Source: Lichenicola cladoniae (GTDB lineage Bacteria > Pseudomonadota > Alphaproteobacteria > Acetobacterales > Acetobacteraceae). Taken from it: 64,000 nucleotides of DNA. Positions 26,298-35,515 of this stretch are shown piece after piece (the first letter of the stretch is position 1; every line of letters starts with the position of its first letter). The notes below the pieces were generated by a model, which saw only the letters and a list, made by a program, of their open reading frames with translations, made no database searches and had not been told where the DNA came from. The translations under genes were made by a program, and so were the position numbers. The stretch covers positions 4,345,501 through 4,409,500 of the forward strand of contig NZ_CP053708.1 of the NCBI RefSeq assembly GCF_013201075.1, written 5' to 3'.

Positions 26298-28631
26298 ATG
26301 TTCCCTGCCCTGCGCCGCTGCCTGCGTGTTCACCTTCTTGGGAGCTCTGCCATGCTGGCAGGTCTCGGCGGAGGAGTTGCGCATGCGCAGACGGCGAGCG
26401 TGGCCAGCCCAACCCCTGCCAGCACCACCGCACGCACGCTGACCACCACCGCCCCGGAGACAGTCAGCGTCTATGGCCAGGGCTCGACCCGCCAGCTCAC
26501 CTCGGTCTCGGCGAAAACCATCCAGGCGGCCGCACCGGGCACCAATCCGCTCAAGGTGCTGGCGCAGCTGCCGGGGGTAAATTTCCAGTCCGCCGACCCG
26601 TTCGGCGCCTACGAGTGGTCGGCCCGGCTCTATATCCGTGGCTTCGCACAGACGCAGCTCGGCTTCACGCTCGACGACATCCCGCTCGGCGACCAGGCCT
26701 TCAACAACTATAACGGCCTGAGCGTCACCCGCGCGATCACCAGCGACAATGTCGCACGCGCCAACGTATCGCAGGGCTCCGGCGGGCTGGCGATCGCCTC
26801 CACCAGCAATCTCGGCGGCGCGGTGCAGTTCTATTCCGCCGATCCCACCGACAAGTACGGCGGCACGCTCGAACAGACGTTCGGCAGCAACGATACCTAC
26901 CGGACGTTCATCCGGCTGCAGAGCGGCATCCTGAATCCGACCGGAACCAAGTTCTACGTGTCCTACGCTCACACCGATCTCGATAAGTGGAAAGGGGCGG
27001 GATACAACGAGAGCGACCAGGTCAACCTCAAGCTGGTGCAGCCGATCGGTGGCGTGTCTAGCCTGAAGCTGTTCTTCGACTGGAGCGCGCTCAAGCAATT
27101 CGACTACCAGGATGAATCGCTCGATTACCTGCAGACGCTCGGCGGCCGGGTGGATAACTACTATCCCGACTATACGGCCGCCTATCACGCCGCCCAGGGC
27201 ATCTACACGCACGGCGAAACCCGCTCGCATGACCCGCTCGACGTTTCGTACTATGCCGGCACCGCGAAACGGCAGGATTTCCTGTCCGGCCTGACCTTCG
27301 ACACCTTGCTGACCAACAGCCTGGACTGGAAGTCGACGATCTACGGCCACGGCGACAACGGCTACTCGACCTGGACCACGCCCTACACCCCATCCCCGAA
27401 CGGCGCACCGCTCTCGATCCGCACGATGCAGCCGGCGATCACCCGCTATGGCCTGCTCTCGGCCCTGAGCTGGGATATCGGCCGGCACACCATCGAGAGC
27501 GGCATCTGGTACGAGTACGACCAGTTCACCGAGTCACGCTATTTCTCCGAGGCCCCGCTGCTGGGCCAGGGCACGCTCGGCGATCCGAACGACCACACGC
27601 CCGACCACCCGTTCGCGGTGCCATGGGCGGAAGTCTGGAACACCAACACCGTGCAGTATCACCTCCAGGATACCTGGCGGGTGCTGCCGAGCCTGACCCT
27701 GAACGCCGGCTTCCGCTCGCTGGTGATCCATACCGGCAACGAGGCCACCGCGCAGGACCCGGCGTATAACGGCGGCGCGCAGATCGGCACCGGCGCGCTG
27801 ACCGCCTCGAACGGTTTCCTGCCGCAGTTCAGCGCCAACTGGCGCTTCGCGCGGCACCAGGAGTTCTTTGCCGACGTCTCGCACAACATGCGCGGCTATC
27901 CCGAGGACGGGTACAGCACCAACAGCTCCAACACACCCTGGAGCGCCAACGAAACCGCGTTCAAGCAGATCCAGAGCTCGATCAAGCCGGAAACCGACTG
28001 GGTCTACGAAGGCGGCTACCGGCTGACGACGAAGCCGTTCATCGGCTTGTTGTCTCTGTATCACGTCGATTTCTCGAACCGGCTGCAGACTATCTCGTTC
28101 GGCCCGGTCATCAACCCGACCACGGCGGTGCAGAATGTCGGTGGCGTCACCACCAACGGCGTCGAGCTCAGCGGCACCTTCTATCCGGTACGTCATCTCT
28201 CGATCTACAACTCGATCAGCTACAACCGGTCGACCTTCGACAACGACATCGCCACATCGAGCGGCGTCGACAATCTGCGCGGCAAGTCGATCCCGAACTA
28301 TCCGACACTGATGTATAAAGGCAGCATCGCCTACCAGATCGGCCGGCTCGATGCGCATATCGACGGCAACTACTACTCGCACCGCTATCTGAGCTACCTG
28401 AACGACACCTCGGTGCCGGGCTACTTCATCGCCAGCCTCGGTGCCCGCTACGTACTCGGCGAGCATGGACCGCTGAGCCGCATCACCCTGCAGCTCAACG
28501 CGTACAACCTGTTCAACACCCGTTATGTCGCCACCACCGGCGAGAACGGCGACCCGATCTCGGGCGACTACCAGTCGTTCCTGATGGGGGCGCCGCGACA
28601 GTTCTTCGGTTCGGTCGGGGTTACTTTCTGA
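26298..28631 (+). CDS. TonB-dependent outer-membrane receptor
   Basis: A 777-residue TonB-dependent receptor. A signal peptide (LGSSAMLAGLGGGVAHA-Q) precedes a short region, then the plug domain (TIQAAAPGTNPLKVLAQLPGV, LYIRGFAQTQLGFTLDDIPL, GGLAIASTSNLGGAVQ) and a beta-barrel ending in SVGVTF with C-terminal Phe. A GAAGGA ribosome-binding site lies before the ATG. There is no FecR-interacting signalling extension. The gene lies downstream of the MFS gene after a 147-bp gap with its own A+T-rich promoter-like stretch (around 26165-26200). The ligand is unknown; iron chelates, sugars and aromatic compounds are all possible. Confidence 0.95.
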   Translation: MFPALRRCLRVHLLGSSAMLAGLGGGVAHAQTASVASPTPASTTARTLTTTAPETVSVYGQGSTRQLTSVSAKTIQAAAPGTNPLKVLAQLPGVNFQSADPFGAYEWSARLYIRGFAQTQLGFTLDDIPLGDQAFNNYNGLSVTRAITSDNVARANVSQGSGGLAIASTSNLGGAVQFYSADPTDKYGGTLEQTFGSNDTYRTFIRLQSGILNPTGTKFYVSYAHTDLDKWKGAGYNESDQVNLKLVQPIGGVSSLKLFFDWSALKQFDYQDESLDYLQTLGGRVDNYYPDYTAAYHAAQGIYTHGETRSHDPLDVSYYAGTAKRQDFLSGLTFDTLLTNSLDWKSTIYGHGDNGYSTWTTPYTPSPNGAPLSIRTMQPAITRYGLLSALSWDIGRHTIESGIWYEYDQFTESRYFSEAPLLGQGTLGDPNDHTPDHPFAVPWAEVWNTNTVQYHLQDTWRVLPSLTLNAGFRSLVIHTGNEATAQDPAYNGGAQIGTGALTASNGFLPQFSANWRFARHQEFFADVSHNMRGYPEDGYSTNSSNTPWSANETAFKQIQSSIKPETDWVYEGGYRLTTKPFIGLLSLYHVDFSNRLQTISFGPVINPTTAVQNVGGVTTNGVELSGTFYPVRHLSIYNSISYNRSTFDNDIATSSGVDNLRGKSIPNYPTLMYKGSIAYQIGRLDAHIDGNYYSHRYLSYLNDTSVPGYFIASLGARYVLGEHGPLSRITLQLNAYNLFNTRYVATTGENGDPISGDYQSFLMGAPRQFFGSVGVTF

Positions 28632-29793
28632 CGCGGTCTAGCTGCATCAATATGTCCAGGGCCACCGTCACGCGCGCGGCAATTGGATAGTTCTTGTTCG
28701 CCAGCAGCACGATACCGAGCTTTCGATCGGGGATGAAGGCGACGTAGGCGCCGAAGCCGTTGGTCGATCCGGTCTTGTTGATCAGCACATCGCCCTTCGG
28801 CGGCAGCGGCGGCTCCAGCCTGGCGGCAGGATTGGCGTGCCGGCTCATCCGATCGCCGTTGCCGTCCAGCAAGGTCTTCAGGTCGACCGGATAGGAATAC
28901 TGTTCCCAGACCAGGTCCTGCGTCATCGCGCCGATCCGGAAATAGCCGGTGTGGGTATCGGTCAATGCGCGCTGCCATTCCGGGTCGAGCGGCAGCATGC
29001 CCATGTTGGCCTCCACGAAGCGAAGCAGGCCGCCGGCATTGATCCTGACGCCGTAGGCCTCGGGTCCGAGAATGTCCAACGACATCCGGATGGGAACATC
29101 GGCGTCCGTGTAGCCCTGCGCGTAACTGTCCATCCGGTTTCGGGGAACGTGTATGAAGCTGTCCTTCAGGCCCAGGCCCGGGAACAGCCTGCCCTCCATC
29201 AGCGTCGCGAAATCCTCGTTCATGCTCTTCGCAGCGATGAGGCCGAACATCCCGATGCTCGGATTGGCGTATGTCCGATACGTTCCCGGTGCATAGGCCG
29301 GCTTCCAATTTCGGAAGTAGCTCATCAGCTGGGCGGTATCGTGGATGTCGTCCGGAAGCTGCAGGGGAAAGCCGCCAGGGGTGTGGGTGCCGAGTTCGAG
29401 CAGGCTCACCGCGTCGAATCTGCTGCCACGCAGGATGGGGAAATACTTGCCGGCAGTATCGGACAGCGAGAGGTGGCCGCCGAGCTGCGCATACGAGACC
29501 AGGGTCGCGGTAAAGGTTTTGCTGACCGAGCCGATCTCGAACAGCGTGCCACTCTCGACCGGCCGACCGGAAGCCTTTGAAGCCACCCCGTAATCGTAGA
29601 CGTAGGTCTGGCCATCCAGGACGATCCCCACCGCCATGCCGGGGATGCCGTATTTCGCCATGACCGGCCGGATCGCGTGCGCCACGACCTCCTGGACAGC
29701 CGTGCGGCTTCCATCGGCCGCGTCGCCGGCGGTCGGGTGCAGGAAGCAAACGCACAGCACCGCGATGATTGCGCCCGGGATGTTCATTCGCAT
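28621..29793 (-). CDS. ampC: Class C (AmpC-type) serine beta-lactamase
   Basis: A 390-residue protein with all three signature motifs of class C beta-lactamases: SVSK (nucleophile Ser and Lys) in GSVSKTFTATL, the YAN triad in TYANPSIGMFGL, and KTG in NKTGSTNGFGAYVAFIP, in normal spacing. The C-terminal KLGIVLLANKNYP segment is also AmpC-like, so this is closer to AmpC than to generic EstB-type esterases. A signal peptide (IPGAIIAVLCVCFLHPTAGDA) directs export. Start 29793 leaves a 7-bp gap to the guanine deaminase gene upstream, so the two look co-transcribed. There is no ampR regulator nearby. The 3' end overlaps the TonB receptor end by 11 bp. Confidence 0.92.
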   Translation of the reverse strand: MRMNIPGAIIAVLCVCFLHPTAGDAADGSRTAVQEVVAHAIRPVMAKYGIPGMAVGIVLDGQTYVYDYGVASKASGRPVESGTLFEIGSVSKTFTATLVSYAQLGGHLSLSDTAGKYFPILRGSRFDAVSLLELGTHTPGGFPLQLPDDIHDTAQLMSYFRNWKPAYAPGTYRTYANPSIGMFGLIAAKSMNEDFATLMEGRLFPGLGLKDSFIHVPRNRMDSYAQGYTDADVPIRMSLDILGPEAYGVRINAGGLLRFVEANMGMLPLDPEWQRALTDTHTGYFRIGAMTQDLVWEQYSYPVDLKTLLDGNGDRMSRHANPAARLEPPLPPKGDVLINKTGSTNGFGAYVAFIPDRKLGIVLLANKNYPIAARVTVALDILMQLDRVRK

Positions 29794-29800
29794 GATGCCG

Positions 29801-31165
29801 TCATGTCCTTGAGGCTGCAGCTTGCGATGCAGGAGGCTGGAAGCGGGCGTCGTCGCCGCGATCGCGATCATAGACCGGCACGCCCGCCACCCAGGTGGCC
29901 CGGACCATGCGATCGTCGCCCAGGGTCATCAGGGTGAACAGCAACTCCTCGACGCTGTCGCAGAAGCCGGTGCGGAAGGCGAGCAGCGGCGTCGCCTTCA
30001 GGTCCAGCACGCACAGATCGGCTTCGTAACCCGGCGCGACCCGGCCGATCCGATCGTCCAGCCGCAGCGCGCGTGCACCGCCGAGGGTCGCCAGCCAGAA
30101 GGCCTGGATCGCGTCGAGCGGATGCCCGAGCGACTGCGCAGTCTTGTAGGCCTCGTTCAGCGTGGCGAGCTGGGACAGGCTGGTCCCGGCGCCGACATCG
30201 GTGCCGAGCGCCACACGCACCGGCCGTCGCGGATCGAGCGCGTCGAACAGCCGGAACGCGCCGGAGCCCAGGAACCGGTTCGAGGTCGGGCAATGCGCAA
30301 GGGCGGCACCGGTGCGGTGGCAGGTGCAGAAATCCTGCTCCCGCAGATGGATCGCATGCCCGAAGATGGAACGCTCTCCGACCAGTCCGGCTTTCTCATA
30401 GACGTCGAGATAGGACGAGCTTCCCGGGAACAGCGTCCTGACCCATTCGACCTCGGCCAGGTTTTCGGCAAGGTGGGTCTGCAGGAACAGCCCGTCCGCC
30501 TGGCGCAGCAGCCCGGCGGCAGCGTCGAGCTGCGCCGGCGAGCAGCTTGGCGCGAACCGGGGCGTGACGGCATAGAGTTGCCGGCCGCGCCCGTGCCAGC
30601 GGCGGATCAGGGCCAGGCTCTCGTCGTAGCCGCGTTCGGCGGTGTCGAGCAGGGCGGGTGGCGCGTGCCGGTCCATCAGGACCTTGCCGGCGATCATGCG
30701 GGTGTTGAAGCGCTCGGATTCGGCGAAGAACGCATCGACCGAATGCGGGTGCACGGTGCAGTAGACGGCGGCCGTGGTCGTGCCGGCGCGGAGCAGTTCG
30801 CGGAGGAAGGTTTTCGCCACCCGCCCGGCATGCGCCGCGTCGGCGAACGCCAGCTCGGCCGGGAACACGTAGCGGTCGAGCCATTCCAGCAGTTGCGCGC
30901 CGTAGGCACCGATCATCTGCAACTGCGGATAATGCACGTGCGCATCGATGAAGCCGGCGGAGATGATCGCATCCGGGTAGGAGACGACGATGGCCGCGTC
31001 GGGAAGCTTCCCGCACAGCGCATCGTAGGGTCCGACCGCCTCGATGCGGCCGTCCCGGATGATGACGAGCCCATCGGGCTCGTGCATCAGGCAGTCGGCG
31101 GAAGCGCCTGCGAACGGATCGTCCTTGAAGCTGACGATCCGTCCGCGAAGCGCCGTGACGCTCAA
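29801..31165 (-). CDS. guaD: Guanine deaminase
   Basis: A 454-residue amidohydrolase converting guanine to xanthine. The metal-binding FIDAHVHYPQ, followed by GAQLLEWLDRYVFPAE, is highly diagnostic of guanine deaminase. Further metal ligands are visible in LQTHLAEN, FGHAIHL and LGTDVGAGTS. The chain length matches the family. No xanthine dehydrogenase or uric acid genes are nearby. It is upstream of, and only 7 bp from, the beta-lactamase gene, so the two probably share a promoter; a functional reason for that is not evident. Confidence 0.95.
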   Translation of the reverse strand: MSVTALRGRIVSFKDDPFAGASADCLMHEPDGLVIIRDGRIEAVGPYDALCGKLPDAAIVVSYPDAIISAGFIDAHVHYPQLQMIGAYGAQLLEWLDRYVFPAELAFADAAHAGRVAKTFLRELLRAGTTTAAVYCTVHPHSVDAFFAESERFNTRMIAGKVLMDRHAPPALLDTAERGYDESLALIRRWHGRGRQLYAVTPRFAPSCSPAQLDAAAGLLRQADGLFLQTHLAENLAEVEWVRTLFPGSSSYLDVYEKAGLVGERSIFGHAIHLREQDFCTCHRTGAALAHCPTSNRFLGSGAFRLFDALDPRRPVRVALGTDVGAGTSLSQLATLNEAYKTAQSLGHPLDAIQAFWLATLGGARALRLDDRIGRVAPGYEADLCVLDLKATPLLAFRTGFCDSVEELLFTLMTLGDDRMVRATWVAGVPVYDRDRGDDARFQPPASQAAASRT

Positions 31166-31192
31166 GCGTTCAACCTGTAGCGCCGGCCGAAA

Positions 31193-32536
31193 TCAGGCGG
31201 CGCGCTGGCCACCGGATGGACGACGCCCGCCGCCACCGTTGCGGTTGCCACCCGGCGCACCGCCCGGACCACGACCGCCGGCACCGGAACGCGAGGCTCC
31301 GTGATTCTGGCTGCCGGACCGCTGGCCACCCTGCTGGCCGCCACGACCGCGGCCGCCGGCACCCAGGACCGGGGGCTTCATGGTCGAGCTGGATGCCATC
31401 TCGGAATGGAACGGATGATCCATGAACACCGGCAACGGCATGCCGATCTCGCGCTCGATGTCGCGCAACCAGGCGCGCTGCTCGGCATCGCACAGCGACA
31501 CCGCCCAACCCTCGCGACCGGCACGGCCGGTGCGGCCGATGCGATGAACGTAGCTTTCCGGAACGTTCGGCAGATCGTAGTTGAAGACGTGGCTGATCTC
31601 GTCGACATCGATGCCGCGTGCCGCGATATCGGTCGCGACCAGCACCTTGACGGCGCCGGAGCGGAACCCGGCCATGGCGCGCTCGCGAGCGCCCTGGCTC
31701 TTGTTGCCGTGGATCGCCTCGGCGGCGATGCCTTCCTTGCACAGGAACTCGGCGACCTTGTTGGCTTCGTGCTTCATAAGGGTGAACACGATGGCGCGCA
31801 CGACTTTCGGCGACTGCACCAGCATCAGCACGGCCTGCTTCTTGTTGCTGTCGTCGACGAACATCACGGCCTGGCGGATACGCTCGACCGTGGTGGAGGG
31901 CGGCGTCACTTCGACGCGGGCCGGATCGCGCAGCAGGCCGCCGGCGAGTTCGGAGATGCTCTTCGGCATGGTGGCCGAGAACAGCAGCGTCTGGCGCTCC
32001 TTCGGGATCATCGAGACGACGCGGCGGATATCGCGCACGAAGCCCATGTCGAGCATGCGATCGGCCTCGTCGAGAACGAGAACCTCGACGTTAGACAGAT
32101 CGATATGGCCCTGGCCGACCAGGTCGAGCAGGCGGCCGGGGGCTGCCACGAGCACGTCCACGCCGCGGCGCATCGCCTCGACCTGACGGCCCTGGCCGAC
32201 ACCGCCGAAGATCACCGCATGGCTGAGACGCATGTGACGGGCGTAGGTGACGAAGCTCTCGTCGATCTGGGCGGCGAGCTCACGGGTCGGTGCCAGCACG
32301 AGGACGCGCGGGCCTTTCGGGGTATGCGGGACCCGGTGCTGCGCCAGACGGTGCAGGATCGGCAATGCGAAGGCGGCGGTCTTGCCGGTGCCGGTCTGGG
32401 CCAGGCCGAGCAGGTCGCGGCCTTCGAGCAGAAAGGGGATGGCGCCCGACTGGATCGGGGTGGGCGTCTCGTAGCCTTCCTCGGTCAACGCACGAAGAAG
32501 AGGCTCGGACAGCTTGAGGTCTGCGAAAGTGGTCAT
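31193..32536 (-). CDS. DEAD-box RNA helicase (RhlE-like)
   Basis: A 447-residue ATP-dependent RNA helicase. All motifs are visible: Q motif (TPIQSGAIP), Walker A ([11 protein letters not shown]), PTRELA, DEAD ([14 protein letters not shown]), SAT, and C-terminal HRIGRTGR. The last 70 residues are a Gly/Arg/Gln-rich RGG-type tail, typical of RhlE-like and cold-shock helicases in proteobacteria. Start 32536 gives [17 protein letters not shown], the standard opening. The Shine-Dalgarno region lies in a hairpin and the leader may be long (up to 369 bp to the divergent GST gene), a layout reported for helicases controlled post-transcriptionally. Confidence 0.96.
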   Translation of the reverse strand: MTTFADLKLSEPLLRALTEEGYETPTPIQSGAIPFLLEGRDLLGLAQTGTGKTAAFALPILHRLAQHRVPHTPKGPRVLVLAPTRELAAQIDESFVTYARHMRLSHAVIFGGVGQGRQVEAMRRGVDVLVAAPGRLLDLVGQGHIDLSNVEVLVLDEADRMLDMGFVRDIRRVVSMIPKERQTLLFSATMPKSISELAGGLLRDPARVEVTPPSTTVERIRQAVMFVDDSNKKQAVLMLVQSPKVVRAIVFTLMKHEANKVAEFLCKEGIAAEAIHGNKSQGARERAMAGFRSGAVKVLVATDIAARGIDVDEISHVFNYDLPNVPESYVHRIGRTGRAGREGWAVSLCDAEQRAWLRDIEREIGMPLPVFMDHPFHSEMASSSTMKPPVLGAGGRGRGGQQGGQRSGSQNHGASRSGAGGRGPGGAPGGNRNGGGGRRPSGGQRAA

Positions 32537-32545
32537 GAGCAAATG

Positions 32546-32561
32546 GGCGCCTCCTGGCGCC
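32546..32561 (-). promoter_or_regulatory. Hairpin overlapping the helicase ribosome-binding site
   Basis: On the mRNA strand the sequence is GGCGCC-AGGA-GGCGCC, a perfect 6-bp GC stem. The AGGAGG Shine-Dalgarno is formed by the loop and the start of the 3' arm, about 13 bases before the ATG. When folded, the site would be partly masked. The rest of the 32562-32905 leader shows no further structure I can call. Confidence 0.4.
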
Positions 32562-32905
32562 GGATCCGGCCGCCGGCCTTGGCCGGTTCGGAAAAGATCG
32601 TTGATTTGAATGGAGGCCAAGTTAATGGACCGATGCGGCCACGAACCTTCAGGAGGATCGGACCGTGCCGGCTGTGTCGATCGATCGCAGCAATGGTTTT
32701 GGGTGAGGCGTCGCTCTTCCGGAAGTGACTGGCCCTCTGCGCCGGACCGCCCTTCTGTGGAAAAGAGGCGTCAGGCGCTGCGCAGGGCACCTCACGGGCT
32801 CCACATAGCGATCCATATCCTTAAGGACAAGGAAAAACGACGATGCCATGATCCCGCGGTCGATCCGGATTTGTAACGGACGACATCAGCAGCGGGACGA
32901 CCAGG

Positions 32906-33532
32906 ATGACCGACGAACTCGTTCTCTACACCAATCCGACCTCGCGGGGACGGATCGCGCGCTGGATGCTCGAAGAGATCGGACAGCCCTACCGGGCCGA
33001 AATCATCGACTATGGTCCGGGCACCAAGTCCCCGGAATTCCTGGCGATCAACCCGATGGGCAAGCTTCCGGTCCTGCGACACGGGGAGATCATCATCACC
33101 GAAGCGGCGGCGATCTGCGCCTATCTGGCCGATGCGTTTCCGGAGGCCGGCCTGGCCCCGCCTCCCCATGATCCGCGGCGCGGCGCGTATTATCGTTGGT
33201 TGTTCTTTGCGGCGGGCCCGGTGGAATCGGCCGTCACCAACAAGGCGCTCGGCGTGGCGGTGCCCGAGAACCGGCAGCGGATGGTCGGCTACGGCACCTT
33301 CGCCACGACGATGGACGTGCTGGAGCAGGCGATCTCAGCCGGCGACTACCTGGTCGGCGACCAGTTCACGGCGGCGGACGTCTATGTCGGCTCGCAGATC
33401 GGCTTCGGGCTGCAGTTCAATTCGATCGACCGACGACCGGCCTTCGAACGCTACTGGGCCAGGGTGAGCGACCGTGCGGCCCATCGTCGCGCCACCGGGA
33501 TCGATGACGGGCTGATTGCCGCACGGCTGTAA
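32906..33532 (+). CDS. Glutathione S-transferase family protein
   Basis: A 208-residue GST. The N-terminal thioredoxin-like domain shows LYTNPTSRGRIARWML with a Ser near the active position, the cis-Pro motif NPMGKLPVLRHG, and TEAAAICAYLAD for glutathione binding; the C-terminal helical domain ends with the YLVGDQFTAADVYVGS capping motif. It is unlike the GST at 3793 and not a recent duplicate. It stands alone between the divergent helicase and the converging porin gene, so no pathway can be assigned. Confidence 0.92.
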   Translation: MTDELVLYTNPTSRGRIARWMLEEIGQPYRAEIIDYGPGTKSPEFLAINPMGKLPVLRHGEIIITEAAAICAYLADAFPEAGLAPPPHDPRRGAYYRWLFFAAGPVESAVTNKALGVAVPENRQRMVGYGTFATTMDVLEQAISAGDYLVGDQFTAADVYVGSQIGFGLQFNSIDRRPAFERYWARVSDRAAHRRATGIDDGLIAARL

Positions 33533-33542
33533 CGAGTTAGAC

Positions 33543-33575
33543 AAAAATCCCGTCCCATCATAATGATGGGACGGG
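33543..33575 (-). terminator. Rho-independent terminator of the porin gene
   Basis: A perfect 12-bp stem (CCCGTCCCATCA and its complement) with a 3-base TAA loop at 33549-33575. On the minus strand it is followed by a run of five T, so it terminates transcripts coming from the porin gene that ends at 33589. It may also help to stop the converging GST transcript. Confidence 0.88.
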
Positions 33576-33588
33576 ACCGTGCAGGCTC

Positions 33589-35313
33589 TTACTGGAAAGG
33601 ATAGTAACGGAAGGAGAACATCACGATATTCTCGTCCGTGCTCGGATTGCCGCCGACGCCTTCGAAGATCGACCGCTTCGTATAGGAATACTGTACGCCG
33701 GTCTGCATGGTTCCGAAGTCGCCTTTCAGGAACTTCCACCAGGCGCCGGCGGTACCCTGGACAATGCCCTTGGTATTGGCCGTGCAGGTGCCGGCGCTCA
33801 ACTCGGTATTGCACCCCGCATTCGAGTAGAGAGCATTACCGTAGCCGTAAGCCTTTCCGCCCGCATTGTACGACTCGCGGTGGGTGATCTGCTCGGTGCC
33901 GACATAGCCGTAGATGTCGATTTTCTTGGTCGCATGATAAACAAGGCCAGCCAGTGCCATGACTTCGGGCAGCGGCTTGGGCGAGCCGTCGCGGGCGATG
34001 GTGGCATCGTTGAGCTGAGATGCACCGTAGCGGCCGATGCCTTCACCGGCGAAGACGTTCGCCTGGAACTCGAGCTTCTTAGGAATCAGCGGCAGGATCA
34101 TGCCGGCACCACCGCCGCCTGCCAGAACTGTCTTGCTGCTGCCACCGCCGAGTACGCTGACCCGATCATGCAGGAAGCGGGCGACGCCGAACAGTTCGTA
34201 GTGGCCCCAGCCCGGATCGGCGGTGAATTTTGCGATGACGTCAGGCGCGTATTCGGTCGAGTAGCTTGCGGTCGCGTTGAGCGTCGAGCCGTTACCGCCG
34301 AGACCCGGGTTGGTGGTGTTGATGGTCGCGCCGGCAATCGAGGTCGCAGCCTGAGTGTAGCTGCTTTCCGGGCTTTCGACTGCAAGACCGATATCGTACT
34401 TGTCGTGCTGGAAGCCCTTGACGACGCGCAGTCCGACGTTCCGGGTCCAGACGAAGCCTGGAACATACTGGGCATCGATGACCGCGGGGAGATCTTCGGT
34501 GCGCGGGTTCATGCCGGTCTTGGTCATCGTGGCCAAGCTCCAGGTCTGGCCGCCAAGGACGAAGAAGTCCTCGTCCTTGCGGGCATATTCGGCGTTCAAC
34601 ACACGCTCGCGCAACGTGTAGCTGTTGCTTTCGCCGGAGTTCGACGAGGTGCCGGAGCTGTTGAAGTCGGCTTCGTAATAAGCCGTGAGGGTCGTGTTGG
34701 AGTCCGGGTTACCCTCGGCGAGCAGCGAGATGCGGCTCTGCCTGGCGGACCCGCGGAACTCGCCCTGGTGATAGTTCGGGCTCTGCGGATACGGGATACC
34801 GGTGTTGAAGCTGGACGAGATGTCGGCTGCTTCGTTGCGGCTGCGATAAATGCCGGCTGCCTCGATGAACCCACCGAGCGTCACGCGGACACCGCCGAGT
34901 GCGAACTGGCCCTGCTTGAGCTTCGGGCCACTCGACACGTAGCTCGGATAACCGGCGACGTTCGGGTAGGGCGAGCCCGCATAGTTCGCGTAGCCGGGCG
35001 GTGCGGAAAGCGCGCTGGGCGGCAACGGACGACCGTTGGTGTCGTAACGGATCGGACCCATGCGCTCCTGCGCCTCGCGCGCCTGGCGGCTGGCGGTCGC
35101 CGCTTCGGAGCGGGCGGCCTTCACTTCCTGGCCGCGTTCGGTGAGGTCACGCTTCATGTGGTTCAGCTGACCTTCGAGCGCCCGGATCTGCTTCTCGATG
35201 GAGCTGATCTGGGTGGACGTCGTATCGGCCATTGCGGGAGCGATCGTGATGCTCGCGCTGCACAGAGCGGTGGCAGCCATCAGGCCGGCCTTTGGGAAGA
35301 AGCGTCTCGTCAT
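33589..35313 (-). CDS. Outer-membrane porin with coiled-coil N terminus, probably phosphate-starvation-inducible
   Basis: A 574-residue exported protein: signal peptide (LMAATALCSASITIAPAMA), then a coiled-coil stretch (SSIEKQIRALEGQLNHMKRDL) of the kind that tethers porins to the cell wall, a Pro/Tyr-rich linker, and a beta-barrel with alternating strands (QFALGGVRVTLGGFIEAAG at its start) ending in FSFRYYPFQ. The ATG at 35313 is used; a TTG at 35322 is in frame. It is the last gene after phoR in the pst-pho series and has its own Pho box and terminator, so it is probably a phosphate-responsive porin, functionally like OprO/OprP though not clearly homologous. Confidence 0.88.
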   Translation of the reverse strand: MTRRFFPKAGLMAATALCSASITIAPAMADTTSTQISSIEKQIRALEGQLNHMKRDLTERGQEVKAARSEAATASRQAREAQERMGPIRYDTNGRPLPPSALSAPPGYANYAGSPYPNVAGYPSYVSSGPKLKQGQFALGGVRVTLGGFIEAAGIYRSRNEAADISSSFNTGIPYPQSPNYHQGEFRGSARQSRISLLAEGNPDSNTTLTAYYEADFNSSGTSSNSGESNSYTLRERVLNAEYARKDEDFFVLGGQTWSLATMTKTGMNPRTEDLPAVIDAQYVPGFVWTRNVGLRVVKGFQHDKYDIGLAVESPESSYTQAATSIAGATINTTNPGLGGNGSTLNATASYSTEYAPDVIAKFTADPGWGHYELFGVARFLHDRVSVLGGGSSKTVLAGGGGAGMILPLIPKKLEFQANVFAGEGIGRYGASQLNDATIARDGSPKPLPEVMALAGLVYHATKKIDIYGYVGTEQITHRESYNAGGKAYGYGNALYSNAGCNTELSAGTCTANTKGIVQGTAGAWWKFLKGDFGTMQTGVQYSYTKRSIFEGVGGNPSTDENIVMFSFRYYPFQ

Positions 35314-35416
35314 CGGTTTCAAAGTTCCGTGCCCGACAGGACGTTCCCTGCCCTTCGGCTGCGGAACGAATACTCAAAAGCATCAATGCGGTGAGTGTCG
35401 GTTCGGCGAAGGTATG

Positions 35417-35445
35417 ATGACCGTTTTGTGACCACGCGATTGTGA
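35417..35445 (-). promoter_or_regulatory. Pho box upstream of the porin gene
   Basis: On the minus strand, three 7-bp half sites begin 11 bp apart: TCACAAT, TGGTCAC and CGGTCAT (on the plus strand ATGACCG, GTGACCA, ATTGTGA at 35417, 35428 and 35439). The 11-bp period and the central GGTCA(C/T) match the PhoB consensus CTGTCAT-N4-CTGTCAT. It lies about 105 bp upstream of the porin ATG, between phoR and the porin, so the porin can be transcribed independently under PhoB. Confidence 0.72.
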
Positions 35446-35515
35446 TCTAGGCAGAGTTATCGATCATTTTGGCGTGGCACGTTTGACACGGTCTTGTTCC
35501 GCATCCCGTTCTACA

